A stretch of DNA of 64,000 bases from Petrolisthes cinctipes (taxonomy: Eukaryota; Arthropoda; Malacostraca; Decapoda; Porcellanidae): the NCBI GenBank assembly GCA_033782935.1, contig JAWQEG010000491.1, positions 310,001 to 374,000 on the forward strand, read 5' to 3'. This document shows positions 42,265-53,729 of this stretch, one piece after another; position 1 is the stretch's first letter; every line of letters begins with the position of its first letter. The notes under the pieces were generated by a model. That model worked only from the letters and a program-made list of their open reading frames with translations. It was not told the origin of the DNA and searched no databases. Both the position numbers and the translations under genes were made by a program.

Positions 42265-42443
42265 AAGACACTTAATATTTAATGGTGGATTCTTTTGTTG
42301 GTAGATTGGTGGGCTACTGGTTCCTCCAAACTATGCCTCCAAACAAATTCCCCATGAAAGTAACATTCAGGTCATCTGTTTCCTGGTATAGTTTGGAGGA
42401 ATCACAGACCTTCCAATTCACCAACAAGATAATCTCCACTTAA
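42265..42443 (-). mobile_element. Diverged TTAA-MITE copy D
   Basis: It shares GGTTCCTCCAAACTATG and TTTCCTGGTATAGTTTGGAGGAATC with copy C and ends near TTAA at 42440-42443. The outer ends are poorly conserved. It lies only about 55 bp from copy C, giving a tandem-like pair. Confidence 0.6.
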
Positions 42444-43830
42444 ACTGATGACAACAATGAAGTGAAGAGAAGTAGAATGTGAAGGAGGAAGAAGGAGAAG
42501 GGAAGTGTCTCGTTGGTGAGATAATAAAACTTCATTATATTCAGGGAAAGTTTCACTCTCAGTATTGGAAAAAACATATTCGCATTTCTTTACCATTAGA
42601 GAAATTTAAAGTATAATCGTAAGATTTGCCCCTTTCTAATGCTGAAAACTCAGCTAATCCACACCGTAGTTGCCAAATGGTATATAATGTTTTCTTTCTT
42701 TTTATTTATTTTATTGTATTTTTTCTTTTTTTATATATACCCCTACCTCGGGACAAGAGGCCATCAGTCGTAGCCTGAGACTGAGGCCCCGAGATTATCG
42801 AGTGAAGCTTTGAGGTGTTGGTTTCTTCACATATTTGTTTATACACGTCACTTTCTGGAGAGGGTAATGTCTGTTTGTGTTAGTTTACAAAATCTTATTT
42901 AGAAGTATGAGAAGAAAAAGCAAAAGCCTACTTAATCCTACCCTATGCTATAACTGCATTATATTTAAGACAAAATACTACAGTTACAGCGAATCTATTC
43001 AAAGATTTTTTTTTGGTTAAAATCCGATTGGGTAACTTTATTCTCTGGGTCATCATTCTCATTATATTCAATAATTCAGTAAATTCCCCCTCCCCTAAAA
43101 CCATCAATCATTAAAATCACATAACGTATATCTGTAAAAATGAAGTAACAACTCTTACTCAACAACTTGCCTAATGCATGAATTATGTATGCTAGAGGAT
43201 TTCACGTTAGTACAGAAATGAGAGTCAACTCACTGCCAGCAAGAATACCAACCCCACAGTACAGTCATACATGTAGCTTCGATCTTTTCTCAGCAGGATC
43301 TAGCCAGCAATGCCGGTACTTTTTTGGGAGAGTGTTCCACCCATTTTCTTGATGGTAACTCAATTGTTGGTACTGAGACTGTACTATACCTTCGTAACAC
43401 ACAGGATGTCAAAGGTGGCTCAGAAGGTCAGTGTGTGGGTGACTGGGTGTGTCAGTAAAATTGTATAAGTGTAAACGCGTTTGGGAATGCCATCCATTAT
43501 TGTGGTGTTCACTAATGGAGTGTTTTCATGGATTTGCGTGCGTGTATGATTTCATGCAAGTGTTTCATGAATGTGTAAATGCATATGCGATAGTCTGAAC
43601 GTGTTATGAAGGAATGTGTGTGTAATAATAATAATAAATGTTAAAGGCTGCAAATAAATGGCAGTCAATGGGACAGAGTGAAGCACACACAAGACTGTTT
43701 GAAACACAACTATAGCACACATCACAAATGAGGAGTGGCCCAGAGACCTCACCACCCACGTGTGAGACCCGAGTCAGCTTCGGCTATGGCTCAGTGTTGC
43801 CGCGTTTTCTACACAACACTGAGGAATACT
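42444..43830. other. No gene recognised
   Basis: AT-rich sequence. A block at about 42735-42810 (CCTCGGGACAAGAGGCC, then GAGACTGAGGCCCCGAG) has local self-complementarity and resembles dispersed repeats, but no class can be assigned. Confidence 0.4.
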
Positions 43831-43850
43831 GTTGCCAGCAGGGCTTCCAT

Positions 43851-43943
43851 TCTAGGGTAAAATACCCTAAACTAGGGTAATTGGACCCTTCCTAGGGTAG
43901 TGTTTAGGGTAATGCATAAACTAGGGTAATTCTAGGGTAATCT
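43851..43943 (+). repeat. Subterminal CTAGGGTA cluster, left
   Basis: Five exact CTAGGGTA copies plus a TTAGGGTA variant in 93 bp, all in the same orientation. They may be transposase-binding sites, as subterminal repeats are in some hAT elements. Confidence 0.75.
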
Positions 43944-44609
43944 GCCGTCAGGCTGGTTTTTATTTAATAGTGTCCGATTAATGTACTGTACATATTATCA
44001 TCCCCGTGATTTGTATGAGCATACCCGCCGGGCGCCAGGGATAGGGAGGTAGGGAGGTGGGTACCAACCTACTGGAACTCATGTCACTTTAATCCTTACG
44101 TAAATAGTTCGTAAGGATGAATATTGCTTATAATCATGAGGATTTTTCCGCCTTTTCTTTTCCTTCTGAACTGTTCCCGTTCGATATTGTGTGGGTGCAA
44201 CCAAGAGTCATCCATAAGTAATTATGTCGTACGTACGAATATTCTAAGCATAACCATGAGTGCTTTTACGGCTTTTATATTATCCTATTTCGTCCCGTAC
44301 GCGTTCTCTTCTGAAATCTGGAGCGTGAAGCTGTTCTCTTGATCTCTTCACAAGTTCACACACACACAGTCAGACACTTGCGAGGACGAGTCCACACAAT
44401 ACAGCAGCTGCAATAGTGCTCCTACCAGCTGTATTCTACTTGAAGGTGGCCTCCTCCCATATAAACAGTTAACTTCATATCCATTCTATAAGGTAATTTA
44501 TTATTGTATATATGCATATTTTTCTTGAACTAAGTTATGTTAACTGCGAATAAGTGAAAGAAAATGAAAATGCTATTAAGGTATATTTAGCCGAAAATAG
44601 CCTATGCTA

Positions 44610-44700
44610 TTTAACCCTTACACTGCCGCCGACAGCATATGCTGATCGCTACAGAGCACTCCCCAGTGCCACCGACAGCATATGCTGTTTTCACTTGTAA
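44610..44700. repeat. Pair of CCGACAGCATATGCTG blocks
   Basis: Two copies of a GCC(G/A)CCGACAGCATATGCTG block, about 43 bp apart, are preceded by TTTAACCCTTACACTGCC, which looks like a piggyBac-type end. No partner end was found. It lies inside hAT-4. Confidence 0.5.
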
Positions 44701-45061
44701 TAATTGTTTAAAAGTGGGAATGGTAGGTTTAGGTACTTGGTGGTTACTGACAACTCACCATGGTTTGGCACCAAACACAGTTGTTGGAGTATAATATGAG
44801 ACATTAGGTGGTAAACTTATGTTCATTGGAGCCTACTAGCCAGTATTCTGGGAGCTCGTTTTGGTTTATAACCGACCGGCGGCCGTGGTTTTTGTTATTT
44901 CGTCGTAATGCATCAATAAATTATATGATTGGAACTTTTTATATTAGTATTTACTATTTATTATTTATATGGTGTACAGTAGGCTATATTTATATGTTTG
45001 AAAAATTTGTGTTATTGAAGACAAATTTTCTAGACCTTACTTAGAATTCCTAGACTACAAC

Positions 45062-45773
45062 TTGGGTAAGTTTAATAGTTACAACACACTTTTCCAGTCT
45101 GAGGCTCCAAATTTCTTCACATTAAAAACTGAAACGTGTAAACTCATTAGAAGTTTATGTTCAGACTTCATGGATGTAAGTTTTGTTAAGAAAGCAGACA
45201 TTTCTCTCCTTACTCCTGCTCATCCCATGTTTTCTAGTACTTTCGTCCCAACTGAGAATATTTATCTAGGAGTGAGTGCATCAACATCAGTAAATAATAT
45301 GAAAATAGCAGGAGCAGGCTACTAAAGAAGAACTTTCTCAGTTTCAAAAGTCATGTCAGTCTTTCCTGATAGAAGCTGTACTCCAAATCCAAAAAAGATA
45401 TTCCTTGAATGACAAAATTCATGACATAGTAGCCTGCATCAACCCACACTCTGCTTCTACCCTTAACCCTCCCTCCCTAGCATTTTTATTTGATGAACTG
45501 CCCCAGTTACAAAAATTTGCTGACAAAAAGCTTGTGGATGAAGAGTGGAGACTACACTACTTGGATGAGGAACTATCTAAACAACTAAATTTCATGCAGT
45601 ACTGGAAGATAGTATTAAATAGGAAAAATGATGCAGGCCTACAATGTTACCCTAATTTATCAGATGTTATTTCCACTCTCCTTTCACTACCTTTTTCAAA
45701 TGCTGCTGTGGAACGTTTTTTCAGTCAATTAAACATAACAAAAACCTCATTAAGAAGCTCTCTAAAAAATTAA
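45062..45773 (+). pseudogene. hAT-4 transposase, C-terminal remnant
   Basis: Two open pieces (45062-45325 and 45405-45773) in different frames. The second contains the hAT dimerisation motif LSDVISTLLSLPFSNAAVERFFSQLNITK, preceded by DELPQLQKFADKKLVDEEWR. This parallels DELPRISNIYDAQAIDNEWR and LSLPTSNADVERLFSKLNLIK of hAT-1. The zinc finger and the first catalytic aspartates are absent, which points to internal deletion of the 5' half. Confidence 0.75.
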
Positions 45774-46089
45774 ACAATATGTGGTCTCATGCATGGAATT
45801 TATTACATGAAACGCCTTGGTTTTGATGACAATATGCTAAAAGCAATGAATAATGTTTAATAAGAGTGATGCTACATGTTCTGAGGCTGCAAATATGTAA
45901 GTCTCCTGGAGGTGTTACAGTGTTAGCAGATAGAGTATACAACTGCATATTTCTAAATAAAATACCCTTTAATTTATGCGGCATTTGTTTTTTTCCTGTG
46001 TGTGTGGGGGGGATGTTTGGGGGGGGGGCAATATATAAACTTATGTATGATAGTGCATGAATCAACAATTTTATGAAGAACTTCGACAA

Positions 46090-46142
46090 TCTAGGGTAAA
46101 ACACTCGAATCTAGGGTAATATCGACAAAAATCTAGGGTAGG
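46090..46142 (+). repeat. Subterminal CTAGGGTA cluster, right
   Basis: Three ATCTAGGGTA copies in about 50 bp, in the same orientation as the left cluster rather than inverted. Confidence 0.75.
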
Positions 46143-46175
46143 ATTTCATCAACTCATGGAAGCCCTGGTTGCCAG

Positions 46176-46812
46176 CTAGTACACGGGCGGCGGCGGGCGG
46201 CGGCCCAGCCTTGCCGCCGTGACCACACCGAGTGTGGTTGAACGCTTAGTGAACGAACCATGATGAGTCTTCTTGTTTAATGTGCTTCCTGTTTATAGAG
46301 AATGGCATTACAAGAGGTACGACTAATGTACATAAATGGTCGCTTTTTCTCAATTGAATAGCTAATATTTCCGACTCGGAATGTAACTGATGTTCCAGTA
46401 TTTACATTTTATTATGGTTTGGAAAATTTTGTTTTTCCTTCCCTAGTTGTCCCTCATTTTCTCCCGGGAAATACAGTAACCTTGAATACCTTGAATGTGC
46501 GTATTTTTTTATGCAAATGCAGTATTTAATTAAAATCACAACGAAAAGATCATGTAAAAAAAGAAAAATCTGTAACAACTCTTTAATTACAAATAATATC
46601 ATAAACCTTGAGTTTCACAAATATACCATTAATATGTATGACAAATGTAAGAAAAATAAAGTACAATTTAGATATGTATTTGAATAATTGCATTTAACAA
46701 CATTATCAACAGGAGAAGTGAGTAATCAAATATATACTTAAATTATTGAATAAACAAAGAAACGAACATTAATGTAGTGTACATCGACCCAAATACATTG
46801 GCAGAGACCCGA
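46176..46812. other. No gene recognised
   Basis: It begins with a GC-rich CGGCGGCGGG stretch (46185-46222), then becomes AT-rich. No domain-bearing frame was found. Confidence 0.4.
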
Positions 46813-47050
46813 CGGGTGTGGGGTATGGGTATAGGTCTGGTAACAGTGGAGAAACCTGCCAAATGTTCAATAAACTGTACTTGTTTAATACCTTCTTAGC
46901 TGTTTGTCATTATCATTATAATTGATAATGATCAAAATTGTAAGAATAATAATATATAATAAAGGAATCAACAGCTACAGCACTCAAGGCTACGTTTGGC
47001 AGAAAGTTTTTCCACTGTTACCAGACCAGCACCCAAAACCAACACCAGTC
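46813..47050. mobile_element. Foldback element with ~50-bp arms
   Basis: The left arm contains GGTCTGGTAACAGTGGAGAAA and the right arm contains its reverse complement with a small insertion (TTTTTCCACTGTTACCAGACC). Similarity extends outward through GGTGT / ACACC. The centre is AT-rich. No target duplication was identified. It may be a short hAT-like MITE or part of the end of the neighbouring hAT-2. Confidence 0.65.
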
Positions 47051-47086
47051 GGCTCTCAGCAAATTTATGGAAAATAATAACAAAAA

Positions 47087-49814
47087 TAATTATGACTTAA
47101 GAATAGCATTTATCATATCATCTGTTGGCTTGAAATTATAGCATGCCCCGTGGACTTTTACTGCCTCAGAAACGAGAGTCAGTGATTGCAGTGCAGGCAT
47201 TTGGAGACGATTCCGGATATCTGTTTTAATTAAATTCATTTTAGAAAATATTCGTTCTGCAGCAGTATTAGAAGTTGGCAGTGCCAATACTTGCAATGCA
47301 AAGAGGGCAAAATTCTTAAACTGCTTTGTACCTTCATGGTCTTCTAACTCTCCCAATTTTATATAGAAATCATGGATATCAGAGGCGTCGTTCTTGAGAT
47401 AGGCTAAGTTAGGTGTACTGTCCAAATTCCTCCATTCATTATCTAGGTCTTGTAAACTTCCTACGTACAGCCTGGGTACAAGCTTTACAAAATCTGTCAA
47501 GGAGGGCATCAACTCCCTACTTTTGCTGTCTAGTACTTTATTTTTACCTAAGAATGATGCCATATACCACAAAGGTGAGTTAAGGTCAAACCTCTTTTGC
47601 ATTTGTTGGTACATAGTGATCATAAATTCTCGACAGCAGGATCGGACATAGTCAACCATACCTTGATTACGAATGTACACTTCTGTTTGGAGAAGGCCGT
47701 GGATAGCTGATCCTAAGTAGATCTGATTTAATGGCAAATGATTAGAACTTAACATTGGATCAAATGTCATCAGATCAGCTTTTTCCACAACATCTCTTCG
47801 ACAGAAGTATCCTAGGAGGTTTCTAAAGAGCTGAATTATGGGGTCATATAGTAAATGTACAGTTGGTGTATCTCTCTGAAATAGTAAGTTAATTTTTGAA
47901 AATGTTGGCAAAATGAAATTAAGAAAATTGTAGTACAGAAATACTGAAGGATCCTTGAGATCTTTTACAATAAACTCCACAGATCAGAGCCTTTCACCAA
48001 GTTCGTTTTCTATAAAAAACAATTTGAGTGCAGCCCACTGCTCAAGGATTCTCTCTACTGCTTTATGTAAAAGAAAGCCATCTGGTTTGACAAGCATGCA
48101 AAATTTTGTGGGGTTTAATTCTAGGAATAATTGTGCCTGTTTAAACTGGTGTTGTCTTTTTGAGCTATGGGAAAAGTATGAATATATATTCCTGAGAAGA
48201 TCTTCACAATGTCTAGGTAGAGTTTTTGCAGCTTCAGACGCACATAAATGTATACTATGGCAAATGCACCTGAAGATTGTTATACCTGGCAAGTCTGCTC
48301 TCAGTCGGCTGGCTAGAGAATTATTGTCCCCCATTAGGTTGGAAGCACCGTCAGCTGCAAATCCCACAACATTGCTCAGAGGAATGTCATATGCAGATAA
48401 AGTTTTCAGCAGTAAAGTATATAAATGTTCCCCAGTTGAGCCCACGCATTCCTTGTTGTCGTCATCATATACATCAATGAGTTTCAAGGTGCCAGTCTTC
48501 ATCGTTGTCGTATCTGTATCATAATATTTAACAACCAACGTCAAACATTTAGTGGTGCTGACATCCGTGGACTCATCAATGATTACAGAAAACTTATGAC
48601 CTTTGAGCTTACTTACCATATCCAAAGTTACACATTTACCAATCGCTTTTGCTACCTGAGTGCATTTGGTTTTCTTCATGCACATTCCTTGTGCGATTGG
48701 CGAATCTGGAAACATGGTTTTGCATAGTTCTACCATATGATCTGCAATGGTGAATGGTAAGTTATGCTCAGCTATAAAGCATATTAACAAGATCTTCGCT
48801 AATGCTATGGTGTCATTAAGACGACGGCGTCCATCAACTGGCTCAACCTCCTGTACATCCCTCACCCTATCCTCCTGCCTCTGCAGCATGTGTGCCTCAT
48901 TGGTGATGTGTTGGCTACGTGTCTGTAATGAGATACATACTAATAGCCTACGTAAGGCGGTGGGATGGTTGATATAACTCGATGCTTGTCAAGAGAACAA
49001 TATTAAAACAACAAAATAAAGGTTTGATAGTGTACTGTATACCTTATGTCTCTTAATAGTGGAAAGTTCGGCATTGAATTCTTTGTTGCATACTGTGCAG
49101 TAAGCTCTCTCTGCATTGCCGTCCACACGTGACAACCAATGCCTGAACTCCTCATTCACCAACCATTCGTCTCTCAGTTTTCGCTTGGGAGGCATGCTAA
49201 CCTTTAAATTTATATCAATATTAGTTCAAGGGCCTGAGATACGAATATTATGAATGCCGGTATACAAAGGAGGCCTACAGATAAAACACGAATGATAGAC
49301 ATGTTCGTTTTCTTTATAAATTTCTCAGAGAAAACTGATTTAATAGCTTTGAGGGGAACTCAATATCATTCAGTGCATTGAATAAAGAGGTGATAAATAA
49401 CAAAACTATATGCCCCTCACACACCCGTGACTTACCTTGATGAAGGCCTTGAAACAACTAACTTCCCTCAAAGTTTATAAGTAAAAAGGAAACTCTCATA
49501 ATGTTCCGAAGATGGAAATAAATCAATATGATACTCCGGTCGTGAAGGCGTTAGTCATGAGAATATATCATTGACATAAGGAAAGATTGATAATTGCAAG
49601 ACACATTGAGACATAAAATGAAAAGATATAAAACAATGTAGAATGATCATTTTAAATACAGCAACTTTCTTGTTTACTATTTAAAAACGTTAAATTAAAG
49701 TATGGTGGTTCCCAATGTAGTCGAATGTGGACGAACTCCAACTTGACCACGGTGGGTTGCCAGACGTCGTCAGAAAACCACGTTTACACAGAAAAAAACA
49801 CAAAACGGCATCCC
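47087..49814 (-). mobile_element. hAT-2 transposon, minus strand
   Basis: The 5' end on the minus strand is set by CAGGGATGCCGTTTTGTG (plus-strand end at 49814), which matches the end of hAT-3 at 53332, including a shared subterminal CGACGTCTGGCAAC block. The left end was not found, and the start given is the transposase stop. It encodes a transposase with one intron and one internal stop. Confidence 0.65.
47090..49195 (-). pseudogene. hAT-2 transposase, two exons, one in-frame stop
   Basis: Exon 1 (49195-49043) encodes MPPKRKLRDEWL and a BED zinc finger (C-TVC... IKRHK). It ends at GTATAC, and a 120-bp intron (49042-48923) ends in CATTACAG. Exon 2 (48922-47090) continues with the zinc-finger His (SQH), the core motifs VIIDESTDVS and GFAADGASNLMG, and FRCICHSIHLCASEAAK. 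The C-terminal dimerisation motif is LALPTSNTAAERIFSKMNLIK. A single TGA at 47984-47986 interrupts exon 2 in the middle of the core, with the same frame continuing on both sides. Otherwise the gene is complete, so inactivation is recent. It is related to hAT-1 but clearly a separate family. Confidence 0.85.
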
Positions 49815-50207
49815 TGGACCGTCACCGTCACTACACGCTAGTATATTTCTGTTCTTTACTGGCAACTCTGAACACTGGGTTACCAAAGGTAATTAAATTT
49901 GTGTGTATACAAATCTTTTATATTTTAGAATAATTTGAGTGTAAACTCAAATATGTTATTGTAAAAATATTTGTAATTGTTTATTGTTTGATTTCACCTA
50001 TACATTTCTTAGTTCAAGGTAACAGATTTTCGTTTATAAATGAAGGATATAGAAAGGGAAACTAAACTATAGGATACAACATTATATGTTTTTTTTTTAA
50101 TTGAAACAAGAAATATAACTGTAAAATATATAATTAATAAACAAGTAAACATTTAACATTTAACAAACATATACAATATTTTATTTATTGTAGGCTACAT
50201 GGGCTAT
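49815..50207. other. Spacer between hAT-2 and hAT-3
   Basis: It should contain the left end of hAT-3. An ACACTGGGTTACC sequence near 49871 is a poor candidate. Otherwise AT-rich and unremarkable. Confidence 0.4.
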
Positions 50208-51365
50208 TTATAAGGATTCCATCATTGCACCAGATACTTTAAATTTATAACACTCTCCTTGTTCCCTGACTGCTTCAGATACATAACATAGTGATTTAAG
50301 AGAATGGATATTTAACTTATTTCTTATATCTGTTTCAATTAAATGTAGTTTAGAAAACAGTCTTTCTGCGTCTGTGTTTGTAACAGGCAGAGCTAAAATG
50401 TTTAAAGAAAACGTGGCCAGAGTTTTGAACAGATACTTATTTTTTTTGGTCATATTCCCAAGTTTGGTATATAACAAAACAGGATCACATGAATTTGTAG
50501 CCAACGTGTTTGACTTGGATGGAGAATTTTGTGTGGTTTTATGTCCAATAAGGTTTGAAATTGTTTAAATTCATATTTGCGTTTGGCGCTGTGAGCAAAA
50601 TGGGTATAAATACTTCTTATCAATCAAATCTTCACAATGTCTGGGAAGAGTCTTAGCTGCTTTGGAAGCACACAAGTGGAGAGAATGACAAATGCATTTT
50701 AAAATTATAATCCCTGGAAAGTTTTCCCTTAACCTACTGCATAAAGAGTTTGATTCTCCCATTAAATTCGATGCTCCGTCTGCAGCAAAACCAACCAAAT
50801 TATTCAGGGAATATCATGAAAATTTAAAGTTTCAATAATCATGTTATACAGTGACTGGCCAGAAGATCCAGTCGTTTGCATTTTGTCACCATAAATGTTA
50901 ATTAAATCTAGCATCTTTGTAACAATTATTCCTTTGGCTGAATTATAAAATTTTGCTATCACCGTAAGACATTTGGTTGCACTGACATCAGTTGACTCGT
51001 CAATAATTATGAAAAATTTATGCTGCCTCAAATCTCTCACAAACTCTTCTGAGATAACTAAACCAACTTTCTTTGCAATTTATGTACACTTTGTTCTTTT
51101 CATGTGTAATCCCTGGGCAATGGCAGAGTCAGGAAATATTGTTTTAAAAAGATCTGTCATATGGTCAGCAATGAGGAAAGGTATATTATGTTCGGCCATG
51201 AAACATATTAATAATATATATGCAACGTTTATTTTATACCGAATATCTTGACATCCCTGCTGATCTTCTTGACGAGACTCTTGACTAGAGCTGGCTGCAT
51301 GAATTTGTGTTTTCTGTGGGACAGGAAATGATAATTTTTCTAGGTGTATCTTTAATTTTGCTTAA

Positions 51366-52212
51366 GGGGAGCCTCCACTGGCCCTCCAGTCAGATCCTTA
51401 TCTCCAATCATTACCTCCCCAATCCTAATCCTCAATCCAGAGTCCCTGACCCAATCCACCCTCATCCTAACCCCATTCCTAATCCTACCCTGGATCCCTA
51501 AATCCTTCGCACAACCCCCGCATATTATGCTGCCCATGAGCGGCCCTCTGCGGGACCTTGAACTTGAAGTTGAAATCAGGTCCGTATGTGCGCATTAAAA
51601 AAATCGGCAAAATTCAATAGTCTGCCATACACCAGCCACTTCTCCATACTCAGTATAACTTAGGAAAGATAAAGAAAATGGAGGTATTACAAATTTAGAG
51701 CACTAACAAAAGAGTTTTTAATTTAATTTTTTTTTCAAGTGATATTTTCCAGTATAATAGCTATCAACACGAAGGGTTTTTACATCATGTCAATTAATCT
51801 TTTCACACGTGATATACGTATACAGTATATGAGCACATTCCGTTAGAGGGATTTCCATCAAAAATGATTATTTTATTTTTGGTGATTTTTTTCCCCAAAA
51901 TTTCAGGCGACAATTTATTTCAACAATTTCAGGCGAGGAATTTTCTCATTTACAGCAGTGACAAAGGACTTTTCGTTCCATAGAAGTGTTGCTATATATC
52001 AGAGGATAGTCCACATAAAATCTTATGCTATTCTGAAACATAGATATTTTTTTGTTAATATTTTCCATTTTTTTTTTTTTTCAAACGTTTTAAGAAAAAT
52101 ATTGTTTGTTGCTCGATTGCAATGAAAATTGGTCAACATATGTAAAAACCAACGAGGATTTTGCTTCTAAAATTAACAGGAGCGCAAATGGGGGTGAGAG
52201 TGGAGGCTCCCC
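51366..52212. mobile_element. TTAA-flanked element with perfect 14-bp ends
   Basis: 847 bp between TTAA (51362-51365) and TTAA (52213-52216), ending in the perfect inverted repeat GGGGAGCCTCCACT. No ORF of note is present. This is a non-autonomous piggyBac-type element. It inserted in the intron of hAT-3, where it would not disturb the transposase reading frame. Confidence 0.9.
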
Positions 52213-52216
52213 TTAA

Positions 52217-52377
52217 GGGATAGTATGCATTTTCTATATTAGAGTGCCTTGATTCCTCCAAAGTATGTTGGAAAATGGGGCCAATGAGTAAATATAATGG
52301 TGATCTGTTGCTTGCAATAGTTAGGAATAATCAGTTGCCCCAGATGTACCACCAAACACAGTGTACTATGTACCCCC
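52217..52377 (+). mobile_element. TTAA-MITE copy E
   Basis: 161 bp from the shared TTAA at 52213-52216 to TTAA at 52378-52381. It shares GATTCCTCCAAAGTATG and the TACCCCC end with copy B. It abuts the preceding element, with one TTAA serving both. Confidence 0.85.
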
Positions 52378-53334
52378 TTAATTCTTTTTCACAATATGCC
52401 ATGATTGGTTCTTTTAACCTATGATTAAATGAAAAGGTTGCCTTACCTTGTGACGCTTTATTGCTGTAAGATCCCCAGAAATCGTCTTTTGGCATTTGTT
52501 ACAGTAGGCTTTGGTTGGATCTCCATCTACTTTTTCTAGCCATGGTCTAAAATCGTCCATGTGTAACCATTCATCCCTTAGTTTCCGTTTACCAGCCATT
52601 TCAATCTGAAAATATCAAATATCAAATATGTCAATTTACAAAAGTTATAGGAAGGTATCCCATTTTCTGTTAAGTGCCGTATAATCTGTTAAATGTTTGC
52701 AATGGATAACTTCTCTATTTTCCTTACACTCGTAAAAAGTTAAAATTTTCAATCCAAAGGTAATGTTTACGTATTAACACTTACCGGAGTTTGAGGGAAA
52801 GATGTCGCGAGATATCTATAGTTCGTATTGTAGCTCTGGAGCACCTTGGATGATGTCTTCAATGTGAATGCACCCAGAGAACTGACATCTGCTTCAAATC
52901 TGTTTACAGTATCTGTCTTGATTTGACATAAATTGGTTCATAATTAATATGTTATTAAGGAATTTGTAAGTACAATGCAATTCCATACCCTAAAGAATTT
53001 GTAAAAATAGTTAAACAAATATTTTTATGCTGCTTTGCCATGAAAATGCTTAATTTAATTTTGTAGAAAAAAATTCTACACACAGAAGAACCCGAAAAGT
53101 CCATTCTAATTAGTGCTAAATATAATTTTAAGGACTTATTTGACGATAAAAAACATCATCTGTTATCACTATTTATTTCCATTCATGTAAGGTCAGTTTT
53201 TACAAATTTTATGTTTAGTTTTTAATGTGGTTTCTGTGCCGAGTGTGGATGTGGAAAAAAATTCTACGATCAGTTGCCAGATGTCGCTATTTTTCTACGT
53301 TTCTCAGCAAAATTCTACAAAACGGCAACCCTGC

Positions 53335-53520
53335 AATGATGATGATAGTATGGCTGTGTAAGCAGGAAGACCTCAGACAGCTGACTCAAACCCCCAACCC
53401 CCTGCTCACAGGGGTGGTAACCTCTGGCATCAGTGAAAGATTTTTTACAGTGTCCCGAGCAAGGACCGAATGCTGGACCACAGAGACTGCAGCCGTGCAC
53501 TCTACCACTGTGCTAGCCAT
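53335..53520 (-). mobile_element. tRNA-derived SINE, minus strand
   Basis: On the minus strand the head reads GCTAGCACAGTGGTAGAGTGC (a good A box context), followed by a B-box-like ATTCGGTCC. The body runs to an AT-rich end beside the hAT-3 terminus. Flanking ATAATAATA runs obscure any duplication. It is different from the SINE at 9856. Confidence 0.6.
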
Positions 53521-53571
53521 AATAATAATAAACGATTTATTTGATGTATGCAGCCAAATGCTGAAAATATA

Positions 53572-53645
53572 CATGTGTGTGTGTGTGTGTGTGTGTGTAT
53601 GCGTGAGGCTACATAGAGAAACATGGTGTGTGTGTGTGTGTGTTG
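53572..53645. repeat. (TG)n microsatellites
   Basis: Two TG runs (53572-53599 and 53625-53645) adjoin the left arm of the inverted repeat. Confidence 0.9.
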
Positions 53646-53729
53646 TACACTCGCGCACCACAGTCTCTAGCCCACCTGAGTTTGGGCCGGAGATATGGCT
53701 CAGATCCTTTCTGGACGACAGCCCACTCA
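53646..53729 (+). repeat. Left arm of an inverted repeat (84 bp)
   Basis: It matches the reverse complement of 55091-55174 at roughly 85% by eye, including CTAGCCCACCTGAGTTTGGG and GATCCTTTCTGGACGACAGC. The arms are flanked outside by (TG)n on the left and a (CA)n-type minisatellite on the right, which extends the inverted symmetry. Confidence 0.85.

Larger units (their letters stand above)
43839..46167 (+). mobile_element. Decayed hAT transposon (hAT-4) with 8-bp target duplication
   Basis: 2329 bp between inverted ends CAGGGCTTCCAT and ATGGAAGCCCTG, flanked by perfect GTTGCCAG copies (43831-43838 and 46168-46175). Both subterminal regions carry clustered CTAGGGTA motifs. Only the C-terminal half of a transposase remains. 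Internal deletion and frame breaks make it non-autonomous. The ends differ from hAT-1, so it belongs to another hAT family. Confidence 0.9.
50208..52599 (-). pseudogene. hAT-3 transposase, damaged
   Basis: Exon 1 (52599-52447) encodes MAGKRKLRDEWL and a BED finger ending IKRHK at a GTAAGG donor, the same intron position as hAT-2. The intron (52446-51314) ends in CCCACAG. Exon 2 starts with an IHAASSSQ stretch and continues through CFMAEHNIPF, with an in-frame TAA near 51085, then IIIDESTDVS and FAADGASNLMG in pieces. About 250 residues of the core are missing near 50505-50570. The C-terminal ILALPVTNTDAERLFSKLHLI remains (50504-50208). It cannot encode an active enzyme. Confidence 0.8.
50208..53332 (-). 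mobile_element. hAT-3 transposon, minus strand, colonised by TTAA elements
   Basis: The 5' end is CAGGGTTGCCGTTTTGTAG at 53332 (minus strand). It contains a damaged transposase gene with an intron of 1133 bp, which holds a TTAA-flanked element and a TTAA-MITE. The left end is not placed, and the start given is the transposase stop. No target duplication was identified. Confidence 0.65.
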
